From contig DLKC01000056.1 of NCBI GenBank assembly GCA_002478885.1, positions 15,470 through 79,469 of the forward strand: DNA of 64,000 nucleotides, written 5' to 3'. Made by a program: the position numbers and the translations under genes. Every line of letters begins with the position of its first letter. Position 1 is the first letter of the stretch. Positions 10,678 through 19,805 of the stretch are shown here, in pieces. The stretch comes from Chitinophagaceae bacterium UBA7600. Lineage in GTDB: Bacteria > Bacteroidota > Bacteroidia > Chitinophagales > Chitinophagaceae. The notes under the pieces were generated by a model that worked only from the letters and a program-made list of their open reading frames with translations, was not told the DNA's origin and searched no databases.

Positions 10678-11880
10678 CTATTTCTGGAATACCCGCACAT
10701 AGTCCACCACCATTCGCTGGGGGAAAACGGTTGTATTATCGGGTGCCCCGGGCCAGTTGCCGCCTACTGCAATATTGAAAATGAAAAAGAAATCACTGTT
10801 AAAAGGATAAGGGTTGCCGGCGACATCGCTGCTTTTACCTTCAAACACCTGCGTATCGTCAACAAGGAATTTCAAATCGTCTTGCTGCCATACCAGGCTG
10901 AATACATGAAATTGCTGATCGAAGGTGCCTGATGGTAAAACGTAGTTAGTTCCCTTTGAATCGTGCGATGCGACGTTTGCACCCCAATGCAGCGTGCTGT
11001 ACATTTTTCCGGGCTCCTGCCCCAACAGCTCCATGATATCAATCTCGCCGCACGCAGGCCAGCCAACTGCGTCTATATTGTTGCCAAGCATCCATAAGGC
11101 GGGCCAGATGCCTTTTGTAGATGGCAGCTTTGCCCTTATGTCTACACGACCAAATTTGAAAGTCTTTTTATTCTTCGTGATCATTCTTGTTGAGGTGTAT
11201 TGAGAGCCGCCGTATTCTTCCCTCCTTGCCTCGATGATGAGGTTACCTTTTGAAACAAATGCATTCTGTGTTCTGTCGGTATAATTTTCCAGCTCTGCAT
11301 TACCCCAACCCATATTGTTACCGGCTTCAAAAGTCCAGTCGGCCGTGTTTACGGCATTTCCGTTGAACTCGTCACTCCATGCAAGTGTGTAGCCGCTGTA
11401 ATTATCGGGCGTTGTATAACCCGTATTATCGACCGGGAAGTACAAACCGTTTTCGTTGATGATGGTGCCTGTGGCTTTATCGGTCTTAATGCTGCAGTTT
11501 TTTGCATCGCTAAGCTGTACCTGGAAGGTTTGGTTTGGCTGACGCAGGCTGTCGGCAGAGACATCCACTTTTATACTACCGCTTTTAGTCCCGGCGGGAA
11601 TGACAAGCGTTCCTTCGACCGCGGTGTAATCTTTACCCGCCACAGCATTGCCAGTTGCCAACGAGGCGTAATGCAGGCTAACATCGGCAGAGGGAGCCGC
11701 ACTGAGCGCAACATTAAAAGTGATTGACGAGCCAGATACGCTCCTGTCTGTTGACGCGCCAGTTATTGTTGCGGTAATCGTTGAAGCCGGCGGCGTGCTT
11801 CCACCGTCGCCGCCTTTGCTGCATGCCGCAAACGCTACCGCTACCAGTGCGTATATAAAAATGCTGCTCTTTTTATTCAT
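10678..11880 (-). CDS. GH16 beta-glucanase lipoprotein with Calx-beta domain
   Basis: 400 residues. A lipoprotein signal ends in AFAAC (Cys20), followed by a GGDGG linker typical of surface lipoproteins. A Calx-beta-like Ig domain spans about 33-143 (SITFNVALSAAPSADVSLHY). The GH16 domain starts near 160 (YTLAWSDEFNGNAVNTADW) and carries the catalytic ExDxxE motif in GEIDIMELLG, where the first Glu is the nucleophile and the last the acid/base. GH16 members with this motif cleave beta-1,3 or mixed-linkage glucans with retention. It should be anchored to the outer membrane, perhaps surface-exposed. It is a single gene with a strong terminator. Laminarinase is the most likely activity, but lichenase is possible. 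Confidence 0.92.
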   Translation of the reverse strand: MNKKSSIFIYALVAVAFAACSKGGDGGSTPPASTITATITGASTDRSVSGSSITFNVALSAAPSADVSLHYASLATGNAVAGKDYTAVEGTLVIPAGTKSGSIKVDVSADSLRQPNQTFQVQLSDAKNCSIKTDKATGTIINENGLYFPVDNTGYTTPDNYSGYTLAWSDEFNGNAVNTADWTFEAGNNMGWGNAELENYTDRTQNAFVSKGNLIIEARREEYGGSQYTSTRMITKNKKTFKFGRVDIRAKLPSTKGIWPALWMLGNNIDAVGWPACGEIDIMELLGQEPGKMYSTLHWGANVASHDSKGTNYVLPSGTFDQQFHVFSLVWQQDDLKFLVDDTQVFEGKSSDVAGNPYPFNSDFFFIFNIAVGGNWPGAPDNTTVFPQRMVVDYVRVFQK

Positions 11881-12115
11881 ATGGTCCTGTTATTGAGTGC
11901 GGCAAATTAATAAATATTGCGACAGGTACTGACCTTGTACAATAAAAACAGCAAACCGTGAAACTTAGCTTATACAAACGGGGATATCTATTCAACAAAA
12001 CCCGGGTGTAGCAAATACAGTCTCGGGCAGGAAATATCGATAACCCAGTATAAATGTTACGGACCTTGTGACATGTTGCCGGCACAGGAAGTATATTTAC
12101 CCATATTGCCATTTC

Positions 12116-13105
12116 ATGGACTATTCATTATTACCAAAAGCAGAATTGCATCTTCATCTTGATTGCTGCCTTAGCTACGAAGTGGTGCAACAACTCGACT
12201 CCACCATTACCTACGAAGCGTGGCGGCAATCGTTTATTGCCCCGGCCAAATGCACCGACCTGGCTGATTATATCACCAGAGCCATCAAAGGTTATGAGCT
12301 GATGCAGACACAGGAGCAACTGAGGCTGGTAACGCTGGACCTTTTCAGGCAATTGAAAGCAGACCATGTTATCTATGCCGAGATCCGTTTTGCACCACTA
12401 CAGCATTTGACGAAAGGGTTACGACCGGCAGAAGTGGTTGCAGCGGTTAACGATGCAGCAAAGGAAGGCATCGCCCAAACAGGCGTGGAAGCACGCCTAA
12501 TACTCTGCACCCTGCGCCACTACACGGAACTACAAAGCTTGCAGACAGCACTGCTTGCCGCACAGTTCAGGGGCACGCTTGTTACCGGTTTTGACATTGC
12601 CGCAGACGAAGCCGGGTTTCCCATAGATAACCATATTAAAGCATTTGAATTTGCACGGGCCAATCAAATCAGTTGCACGGCACATGCGGGTGAGGCCAGG
12701 GGCGCTGACAGCGTTTGGGAGACCATCCGGCATTTTCACCCGCTGCGTATCGGGCATGGCGTTCGAAGCATGGAAGACAGCAGGCTAGTAGCCTTTCTAA
12801 AGAGTAACAATATTCATCTTGAAGTTTGTCCGAGCAGCAATATTCAGACAAATGTTTACGAACGTATACATGACCACCCTGTTGATGATATTTATAACGC
12901 CGGCCTTTCTGTGAGCATCAGCACCGATGCGAGAACCATTTCGGATGTTACCCTAAACAGCGAATACGCGCTGCTGGAAAAGGTATTCAACTGGAGCAAG
13001 ATGCAGTTTTTAACATGCAATCTTGAAGCTATTGCCCACGCGTTTATCAACGACGAAAAAAAAGCAGCCTTAAAAGAAAAGCTGCTTGCCGCGTATAATG
13101 CCTGA
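12116..13105 (+). CDS. Adenosine deaminase family protein
   Basis: 329 residues from ATG 12116 (MDYSLLPKAELHLHLDCCLS). Zinc ligands of the amidohydrolase fold are visible: HLHLD near residue 13-17, TAHAGE near 185, IGHGVR near 215, and the Asp of SISTDART near 268. The family converts adenosine to inosine. Two positions differ from the textbook motifs: HLHLDG is HLHLDC, and the second Asp of the usual TDD/TDDP is Ala. The Asp that binds zinc and the catalytic Glu of HAGE are kept, so activity is likely, but the substrate could be another adenosine-like compound. The start is supported by the homology beginning at once. It converges on the next gene with a 9-base gap. Confidence 0.85.
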   Translation: MDYSLLPKAELHLHLDCCLSYEVVQQLDSTITYEAWRQSFIAPAKCTDLADYITRAIKGYELMQTQEQLRLVTLDLFRQLKADHVIYAEIRFAPLQHLTKGLRPAEVVAAVNDAAKEGIAQTGVEARLILCTLRHYTELQSLQTALLAAQFRGTLVTGFDIAADEAGFPIDNHIKAFEFARANQISCTAHAGEARGADSVWETIRHFHPLRIGHGVRSMEDSRLVAFLKSNNIHLEVCPSSNIQTNVYERIHDHPVDDIYNAGLSVSISTDARTISDVTLNSEYALLEKVFNWSKMQFLTCNLEAIAHAFINDEKKAALKEKLLAAYNA

Positions 13106-13114
13106 TCACCAAAG

Positions 13115-13753
13115 TTATTTCCCGATACGCACATTCCACACTCTTGCCTGTTCCATTACATCGGGGTTATGGGAGCAAATAAATATGCCTGCAAACACAT
13201 CGCCCGGAAGATTTTCCAATACGTGCTCGCCCACCAGTTGCCAGGGATCGCCTTCTTTTTCTGCGACACGCATGACTATGGTATCGCCTCTGCGTTGTAA
13301 TTGTATTAGCGAATAGTTTTTGCCCGATGCAAAGATTTCATCTTCCGGGTCACGCATTTTCATTCCTTTACTGCCACGCCATTGAAGCACTGTAAGCCCA
13401 TCGCCGTGCACCGTTGCGCAGATCTGCATGGCTGAATCAACCAGGGAAGAACGGATCATCCATCCTGTTTTGCGATGCGCTTCTTTGCCCGCGCCAATAA
13501 ATGCGAAATTGGCCGTTAAGGTAAAATCGCCGCGCAGCTTATTAAATGCATATTGCAGTTCATCGCGACCAAACCAGATATTGTACCCACCGCCGGATAT
13601 TATATAACTTTTGTCTTTCTTGCTATACACTGTATTGCCCTGCACTTTGGGTGCACCAATATCAAGATGCGCAGTAAAATCGCCGACCTGTGTTTTCTGG
13701 GCAAACAATGAGCAGGAAGCAAAAAGGCATACAATACAAACAATTCGTTTCAT
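13115..13753 (-). CDS. Exported concanavalin-like (DUF1349-like) protein
   Basis: 212 residues with a signal peptide ending in SLFAQ near residue 19. The rest is beta-rich, with a pattern typical of laminin-G/concanavalin-like jelly rolls (FTLTANFAFIGAGKEAHRKT, then GWMIRSSLVDSAMQICATVH). In Bacteroidota the same domain is found alone or fused to TolB-like propellers. It may bind carbohydrate, but no binding residues can be assigned. It is convergent with the deaminase gene. Confidence 0.65.
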   Translation of the reverse strand: MKRIVCIVCLFASCSLFAQKTQVGDFTAHLDIGAPKVQGNTVYSKKDKSYIISGGGYNIWFGRDELQYAFNKLRGDFTLTANFAFIGAGKEAHRKTGWMIRSSLVDSAMQICATVHGDGLTVLQWRGSKGMKMRDPEDEIFASGKNYSLIQLQRRGDTIVMRVAEKEGDPWQLVGEHVLENLPGDVFAGIFICSHNPDVMEQARVWNVRIGK

Positions 13754-13841
13754 GAACCGAAAATACCATTTTTAAAAGAAAAAGCAGCACCGCAAAAGAG
13801 CCGGCATTGTGTAACCAGCTGCATAAATTATGGCATCACCT

Positions 13842-13982
13842 GTTGTGTCACTCCCTTGTACGTTCAGCGCCATGACCGGCAAGTACCAACAGCTTTATCT
13901 TCAAAGGATACCAGGCAGGGAATCATGAGTCAGCGTTTTGTATTGCTGCCCGGTGCGATGCAGTAAAAGTGCGCGACGCAAC
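13842..13982. repeat. Inverted-repeat element, pair 5 (arms 13842-13861 type 2, 13965-13982 type 1)
   Basis: The left arm GTTGTGTCACTCCCTTGTAC is the alternative subtype and is preceded by GGCATCACC. The right arm is AAAAGTGCGCGACGCAAC. The element fills the middle of the 302-base gap 13754-14055; nothing else was recognised there. Confidence 0.8.
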
Positions 13983-14055
13983 AGCAGCTCAATGCCTGCA
14001 ATTTTGCCGGGACAATAAAAAACATCTTATTGTAACAGGCAAAAAGTGAGGAACG

Positions 14056-17000
14056 CTATTGTTTATTGTTGTCTGGCTTATCGAAAATGGAGAACAGTTT
14101 TATGATGGTTGGCACACCAGCGGCAAATGCGCCAATATAGCCGATGAGTTTTGAGTAAACGGTTTCCTGGGAGGAGAAAAGCAAGACAAGCAAGCCGGCG
14201 ATAACCACGATCAACGGAACGCGTAAACGGTTCCAGTTGCCGTTGTCTTCAATATGGCTCTGCACCTGCGAGAACTCTTCGTTGCTAAGGATCCTGAGCA
14301 CAAAATCACTGAAGCCTTTGGCGAAGACTTTCATATGATTATCGTTATCGCACACGATAATGCCTTTACCGATGAGCATATTGATGCTTGCCTGGTCGTG
14401 CACATTTACGAGCCCATCTTTTGCGAGGTCGTAAAGTATGAACTGCTCACCTTCTGCGAGGCTGCTCCAAAGATTATTATAGAATATGCCGGTTTCAAAA
14501 GCAGTAAACTGATGGTAGTCTCTGCGCCTGGTAAGCGGGTAATACAGCAGGGAACATTTTTTGAAAATAGCTTTCAGCCTTTTTTTGTATTCATTCAGTT
14601 TTCTTTTTTCCACATCAGGCATAGTACCGATAATTGAAATTGAACTATCAAAGAGGTCGGCGGGTGCTTTTGAAGATGTAAAAATAAGTACGCAATGGTC
14701 GGCTATGAGTGTCTCCAGAAAACTAATCCTTGCATAATCCGTAACGGTGTTGTACAGGTTGTAGTCGAGGTTTTTTATCAATACGCACCCAGGTTTGCGC
14801 AGTTTGTAATCTTCCACAATCTTTTGCCAGGTAAAATCTTTATCGTTAGGCATTTTTGAATCGGGCAGGTGTATAAAGTCAATCTCCCGGAAAACAGGCG
14901 TGAGGCCGGCATTGTTCTTTTGCTGAAGCTGTTGCCTGTTACCATCTGCAGCCGCGATAAATAATCTGTTTGTATTCAGCAGTTCCTGCAGTTCTTTAAA
15001 GAAGTTGTTATCTGCAAGGTCTACTATATATAACGATGAGGTGAGCACGACGGCCCCATTGCCGGTGGTTAATTTTTCCGGGAACAAGGGCGTATCGGAA
15101 GCATGGAATGAAAAAGAAAAAAGTTTTTTGGTAACGGCGAGCATGATCTGGTAGAATAACCAAATCGAAACCAGCAATGATAACCAGAATAGCTTTTCGT
15201 TCAATGAACCAAAGCCCGGGAACAGGTACAGCGGCGCCACAGACTTAAGCACCAGCCCCGCATTGCCAATACCGAGGTTACGCTGAAAAAGAGCGGTATC
15301 GCCCACCTCGCCTGGTTTAACAAAGAGCCTGTCGTTGTAACTGTACAGTTTATCCTGCGACTGATTGATGAAGAGATCATTCTCGGTAACCGACTCATTG
15401 TTTTTATAATACCTGAACGCGTTCAGCATAGCAGCTGTAGCTCTATGCTGTCGCGAAACACTGGTATCGATCAGCGTGTCGGTCAACCCCACTTGCTTTA
15501 CCCATTTGCCATCTTTGTATACGGCAGATCCGTAGCCGGTATTTTCTCTACTTCCGGTTGCAGCTTTTGCGCCGTTTGCTGTAAAGTCTATTACATTATT
15601 CAGCCGGGTTTCCTGTGTACCCGTCTTTGTAAACCCGGCAATGGCTTTTGAAGAAAACTTGCTGATGAGCTGTTCTGCGAAGTCAAGCTGCCGGTATCTT
15701 GTGAGCAGGCCCTGTTCATAATTAAAAGAAGTGACATAAAAAAGTACGACTGGAATACCGCTTGTGATGATGAGCCTTGTTACATTCATCAAGGTGTAAC
15801 TATGAACATGGCTCCACCTTGGCCTGTTGTCGCCCGATTCAGTCACTGGTTTCTTAAAAGCAAGGTAAGCCGTGACGCCAATCGCAAGGGACGCCGTGGT
15901 TATGAGCGTAAAAGCAGAAAAAAAATCATCCAGAAAATTAACGGCCAACACAACCGGCACCAGTATGAATAGCAGCATCAGTATCCACAGTTTACGGTTT
16001 GGCACCTCCTCATCAATTTTGCAGGCAAGGAGCACTGCGAGGAAGATTGATACGGTTATACAGGTGAGCAGCCCCAGCAGGTATTCCGTAAATTCTGCGT
16101 ACCGGAAAGTAAATGCAAGCAAGAGCATGTTGAGTACATTCACGAGGGCGACGGTTTTGTAAACGGAATGGTATTTAGCTTTTGGCCAAAGCCAGTTGGT
16201 AACGTAATGTCTGCCCGGCACTGCCCATCTGTTATAGCTGGCAACCATGGTGGCAAATACCTGGATCACGAGCAATAAAAATAAAAACAGCATCATTGAA
16301 AATGTAAAGCTGTATACCTCCGCGTCTCTCGTGCTTTTATAGGCGGTGTCTGCAAGAACAACCACGAAATAAGGCAAACCGTCAACAGGTTTTACATATG
16401 CCTTGTATTTCTTATCGTAGTAGTCTGTTCTTAACTCACCCGGTTTGTGACTTACATAAGCCTCTCTCAAACTTTCCGAATCGGAAAACTCTTCGAGCAG
16501 GTTCTCGTTGAGGTTGCGGGTAGAATCGCTGGCGTAAAGGACTTTGCCTTTGTTGTCGGTTATGGCGTAGTTGTAACCTGCAGGCATGACCGTGTTGCTG
16601 AGGCATTGCATTACAAACGCGTAAGCAACTACCGTTGCGTGTGATGCCTGTGAAGGTTTGGAAACGATCGACCGAAAGAGGCCATCTACTTTAGAAACCA
16701 CCTGGTCTACATAATATGGCTTTTGCTCATCGCTATCCATATAGAAGGGGCGGCCATTTGGCTTCAGGTTTTTGTAGTAGTCCCGTTGCCAAAGGTTATA
16801 CACGTGCTGTTCGAAGAAGGAATTGCTTACCCAATAATATTGCTCGCTTGCGTTTGAATCGATCCACAACACTTTTACGAAGGCCCTGCTATCGGCCCTA
16901 TCTTTTAAGCCACCTATCGTATTGAATGCATCTTTAATATTCGTGCCAGCCCTCGTTTTATAGAAAGCGGTATTGGTGCTGTCAACTGCATGGCCACTTT

Positions 17001-18105
17001 GTATAGAATCGAAGTAACTCAGTTCCTTATAGCGATTGCTTATCTCGTTTGTAAAAGCAGAAGATAGTTTATCGGCAAGGGCTTTCTGTGGTATCACCAC
17101 CGTACTGTCGCTTCCGGTGAAATGGTCTTGGCGCCAGAAACCGTTGTACCGAAAGAAAACAAAAAACAGTAACGACATCAGCAATATGGAAACCACGACC
17201 GAGGATATGCCATCGGTAAGCGTAAGCATGTTGTTTCGCCCAAGTTGAAAGAGTTTGATCCACGGGAAAACAACAATAATAATAATGGATATGGTTACCA
17301 GCAACAATATAATGCCGGTCGGCAATTTCTTTGCTTCGGCGTTATACCTTGATGTGGTGAGCAGGCCTGCTATAACCCAATGATGAGACACATCAAAATT
17401 CATTGGCTGCAGGAACATCTTATAATCCACCCCTCCGATACTGATATCTCTTACAACAGAAGATTGAATCTCTTTATCCACCCGTACTGCTGAATCATTT
17501 TTAGTGTAGGTAACTCCTGACGGAAAGCTTTCATAAATAGGATCGGCATCATTGAAAACAATGTACTGGTCAAAAATGTCTCCCGGAAGCACCGGCGCGA
17601 AAAATTTCTTAAAGTCGATTGCCAGGGATGCCTTGAAAACGGAATCATTTTTTTCATTGAAAACGGTAATGCTGAATCGGCGGAGTGTGGAATCGATATT
17701 GAGCAGCTTAACTTCCTTTTTCTCGCTGTGATCGAGCTGATCGTAAATGGCCGGATTTTTTTGCGCAAATGCCGCTGTGCTTTTTGTTTGTATCTCATCA
17801 AGCTCGAAATTTCTCCAGCTTGTTTTTTTTCTCCCCGCAACATACTCATTTATCAGCACGGTATCTCCAGCCCTGTCAGCGTTTGTGTATGGTTGCAAAA
17901 GGTTGTTGAGCAGGGCAACCATATTAGCCAGTTTCTCATCTATATTGGCATCTGTTTTTTGCAGCGACCTGAAGTGATCCTCTTTTAACTCGCTCTCTTT
18001 GCCTGGTATATAAACAAAAATATAAACAGCAGTAAATAGTATCACCAGAAACAGTGTAAAAAAAATCACTGCCTGACTGCGGCCGAAGGAGAATAGCTTT
18101 CGCAT
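14056..18105 (-). CDS. Very large multi-pass membrane protein with cache-like region and cytosolic NTPase-like tail
   Basis: The start is placed at ATG 18105 (MRKLFSFGRSQAVIFFTLFL), giving 1349 residues. Membrane helix 1 is at about 10-33. A periplasmic stretch follows to about 260, then two helices (264-283, 300-318). A second periplasmic region of about 340-590 is cache-like (GYNYAITDNKGKVLYASDST). Next come at least six helices to about 793, another periplasmic segment, one helix near 980, a cytosolic region of about 1010-1290, and two final helices. The cytosolic part has alternating strands and helices (KPGCVLIKNLDYNLY; HCVLIFTSS) and a winged-helix-like end, like a AAA/STAND module, but I see no Walker A motif. 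No kinase, cyclase or chemotaxis domain is visible. The function is unknown; a sensor is a reasonable guess. Confidence 0.8.
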   Translation of the reverse strand: MRKLFSFGRSQAVIFFTLFLVILFTAVYIFVYIPGKESELKEDHFRSLQKTDANIDEKLANMVALLNNLLQPYTNADRAGDTVLINEYVAGRKKTSWRNFELDEIQTKSTAAFAQKNPAIYDQLDHSEKKEVKLLNIDSTLRRFSITVFNEKNDSVFKASLAIDFKKFFAPVLPGDIFDQYIVFNDADPIYESFPSGVTYTKNDSAVRVDKEIQSSVVRDISIGGVDYKMFLQPMNFDVSHHWVIAGLLTTSRYNAEAKKLPTGIILLLVTISIIIIVVFPWIKLFQLGRNNMLTLTDGISSVVVSILLMSLLFFVFFRYNGFWRQDHFTGSDSTVVIPQKALADKLSSAFTNEISNRYKELSYFDSIQSGHAVDSTNTAFYKTRAGTNIKDAFNTIGGLKDRADSRAFVKVLWIDSNASEQYYWVSNSFFEQHVYNLWQRDYYKNLKPNGRPFYMDSDEQKPYYVDQVVSKVDGLFRSIVSKPSQASHATVVAYAFVMQCLSNTVMPAGYNYAITDNKGKVLYASDSTRNLNENLLEEFSDSESLREAYVSHKPGELRTDYYDKKYKAYVKPVDGLPYFVVVLADTAYKSTRDAEVYSFTFSMMLFLFLLLVIQVFATMVASYNRWAVPGRHYVTNWLWPKAKYHSVYKTVALVNVLNMLLLAFTFRYAEFTEYLLGLLTCITVSIFLAVLLACKIDEEVPNRKLWILMLLFILVPVVLAVNFLDDFFSAFTLITTASLAIGVTAYLAFKKPVTESGDNRPRWSHVHSYTLMNVTRLIITSGIPVVLFYVTSFNYEQGLLTRYRQLDFAEQLISKFSSKAIAGFTKTGTQETRLNNVIDFTANGAKAATGSRENTGYGSAVYKDGKWVKQVGLTDTLIDTSVSRQHRATAAMLNAFRYYKNNESVTENDLFINQSQDKLYSYNDRLFVKPGEVGDTALFQRNLGIGNAGLVLKSVAPLYLFPGFGSLNEKLFWLSLLVSIWLFYQIMLAVTKKLFSFSFHASDTPLFPEKLTTGNGAVVLTSSLYIVDLADNNFFKELQELLNTNRLFIAAADGNRQQLQQKNNAGLTPVFREIDFIHLPDSKMPNDKDFTWQKIVEDYKLRKPGCVLIKNLDYNLYNTVTDYARISFLETLIADHCVLIFTSSKAPADLFDSSISIIGTMPDVEKRKLNEYKKRLKAIFKKCSLLYYPLTRRRDYHQFTAFETGIFYNNLWSSLAEGEQFILYDLAKDGLVNVHDQASINMLIGKGIIVCDNDNHMKVFAKGFSDFVLRILSNEEFSQVQSHIEDNGNWNRLRVPLIVVIAGLLVLLFSSQETVYSKLIGYIGAFAAGVPTIIKLFSIFDKPDNNKQ

Positions 18106-18263
18106 ATTGGGATGCTTGAGGGTGTTCGAATACAATTTAACCCATTTTATTGAGCCATACAAAGCAGGGCCACAACCAGCGAAAAAAAGCATCCATGCTG
18201 GCGGTTTTGGGCGCCGATTTTTTAACAACCCGAAACCTGCTCAACACAAGGAGCTCTGGTATA

Positions 18264-18291
18264 AAACAAAACGGGCAGTTATTGCCCGTTT
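18264..18291 (-). terminator. Rho-independent terminator
   Basis: A 9-bp stem (18269-18277 with 18283-18291) has a 5-base loop and is followed on the minus strand by TTGTTTTAT. It sits about 100 bases past the stop of the gene at 18394-18750. Confidence 0.7.
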
Positions 18292-18393
18292 GATTTGCAT
18301 GTGTATTTTGTAACTAAACCTTAAAGCTATTCAATGATAAGATGTTCCAGGCCGCTGCATCATGCAGCGGAAGCCCGGAAACAATTTGCCATA

Positions 18394-18750
18394 TTATTGC
18401 TGATCGTTTGCAGATGGCTGTGCCACTTTCGCTCCATTCTGAGTAGCGGAATGATTCTGTTCTCTTCTCTCTTTCCTGTAATGCTGATGCTCTCTTGCTA
18501 ACGAAATTTTATCCTGCACCAATTCTTTCCTGTCTGCATGAAGCGTTTGTTTTGATGCGCCGGATTTTTTATCGGCTTTGAGTTTTTCCCTGTCTGCTTT
18601 AAAATTAACTGTATGCACCGTTTTGCCTGCCTTTTTGCTTACGGTTTCTTTTGCATCATTTCTCTCAGGGTGGCCATTAAAGGGCCTTGCATAAATAAGG
18701 GTTGCACCGAGTACTGTTATCAGCGCCAAAACCAGTATTGACTTTTTCAT
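18394..18750 (-). CDS. Small exported lysine-rich protein of unknown function
   Basis: 118 residues from ATG 18750 (MKKSILVLALITVLGATLIY), with a signal peptide of about 23 residues. The mature part is very basic and strongly helical, with repeated K-A-D-x-x-x-L-K/V units (FKADREKLKADKK; LHADRKELVQDK), which suggests a short coiled coil. The tail is Gln/Asn/Ala-rich. No domain is recognised. It may be a periplasmic or outer-surface structural peptide. It appears to be a single gene with its own terminator. Confidence 0.65.
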   Translation of the reverse strand: MKKSILVLALITVLGATLIYARPFNGHPERNDAKETVSKKAGKTVHTVNFKADREKLKADKKSGASKQTLHADRKELVQDKISLAREHQHYRKERREQNHSATQNGAKVAQPSANDQQ

Positions 18751-18858
18751 TCCATAAAGTTTATGCAATTACAGAACCTGTTTTAGAGCAGGGGTTTAAA
18801 GCCAACATCAAAAAATAATATGCTTTAACAGTTTTTAGTAAAATTTCAGTATAAGACG

Positions 18859-19593
18859 TTAAAGAGGTGCACCGGGGATAGAAAGTAACGCCGATTTCAT
18901 TTCCTGAATTTCATTCACATCAACCGTTATATTTTCAAGGGCTTCGTTCATCCCGGGAACAATGAACTGCATAGAAGACGCTTGCATTTTCCGGGCGGAA
19001 GAATGCAATTCTGTTGCGCCGGTTTCTTTGGCAAGCGATAGAATATTCTGGCTCCTCACCCCGCTTCCCGGCATGATAATAATCCGTTCATTCGCCTGGC
19101 GGATAAGTTGTGTGATAAGGTCTTTACCTTTATTTGCGTTGGGTACCTGGCCGCTGGTCAGTATGCGCTGGCAGCCACAACCGATGATTGTTTCGAGGGC
19201 GTCGTATGGGTTTGCCGCGCGGTCAAACGCGCGGTGAAAAGTAACTTCCATCGGGTAGGCGATCTCTACCAGCAAGGCTGTTCTTACTTCGTCGATACTG
19301 CCATCGATATTCAGCATGCCGATGACGACACCGTCAAAGCCGAGCCGTTTGCACAGCAGCACATCTTCTTTCATTACTTCAAACTCGGCATCGTTGAAAA
19401 GGAAATCGCCTCCCCTTGGCCTTATAATCGGAAACACCGGTATTTGCAGGTGTTTGCGAACCGCCTGCAGCGTTCCGTAAGAGGGTGTGGTTCCACCATC
19501 AAAAGGGTTTTCGCATAGTTCAATCCTGTCGGCACCCGCTTTTCCGGCATCGATCGCCGACTGAATATTAAAGACTGCAATTTCCAAAAGCAT
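18859..19593 (-). CDS. cutC: CutC family protein
   Basis: 244 residues, a complete CutC TIM barrel (PF03932). Motifs: LEIAVFNIQSAIDAGKAGAD at the N-terminus, RIELCENPFDGGTTPSYG near 22-39, VFPIIRPRGGDFLF near 53-66, and IIMPGSGVRSQNI near 172. CutC was named for copper tolerance in E. coli, but the biochemical role is not settled, and later work in E. coli traced some copper phenotypes to other causes. It is cytoplasmic. It is flanked on its 5' side by a repeat element and shows no operon partner. Confidence 0.92.
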   Translation of the reverse strand: MLLEIAVFNIQSAIDAGKAGADRIELCENPFDGGTTPSYGTLQAVRKHLQIPVFPIIRPRGGDFLFNDAEFEVMKEDVLLCKRLGFDGVVIGMLNIDGSIDEVRTALLVEIAYPMEVTFHRAFDRAANPYDALETIIGCGCQRILTSGQVPNANKGKDLITQLIRQANERIIIMPGSGVRSQNILSLAKETGATELHSSARKMQASSMQFIVPGMNEALENITVDVNEIQEMKSALLSIPGAPL

Positions 19594-19637
19594 AGACCAG
19601 ATTTATTTTACCAGCTGTATCGCTGCGGGCGCCTCTT

Positions 19638-19764
19638 GTTGCGTCGCACACTTGTACAATTTGTTCTTCGATCAGCAAATACCAAAGGCTAGTCAGCGTC
19701 GACAGCTATTTTCGCGTTTCGTTAATGCTGACGTCTGTTCTTGCGTACAAGAGTGCGACGCAAC
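19638..19764. repeat. Inverted-repeat element, pair 6 (arms 19638-19657 and 19745-19764)
   Basis: The left arm is the exact consensus GTTGCGTCGCACACTTGTAC, and the right arm GTACAAGAGTGCGACGCAAC pairs with it at 19 of 20 positions. The 87-base spacer has no clear likeness to the other spacers. It lies between cutC and the glycosylasparaginase gene. Confidence 0.9.
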
Positions 19765-19805
19765 CGGTGCCGAACAGCGAAACAAGCGTTGGGTCCAACC
19801 AGCTG

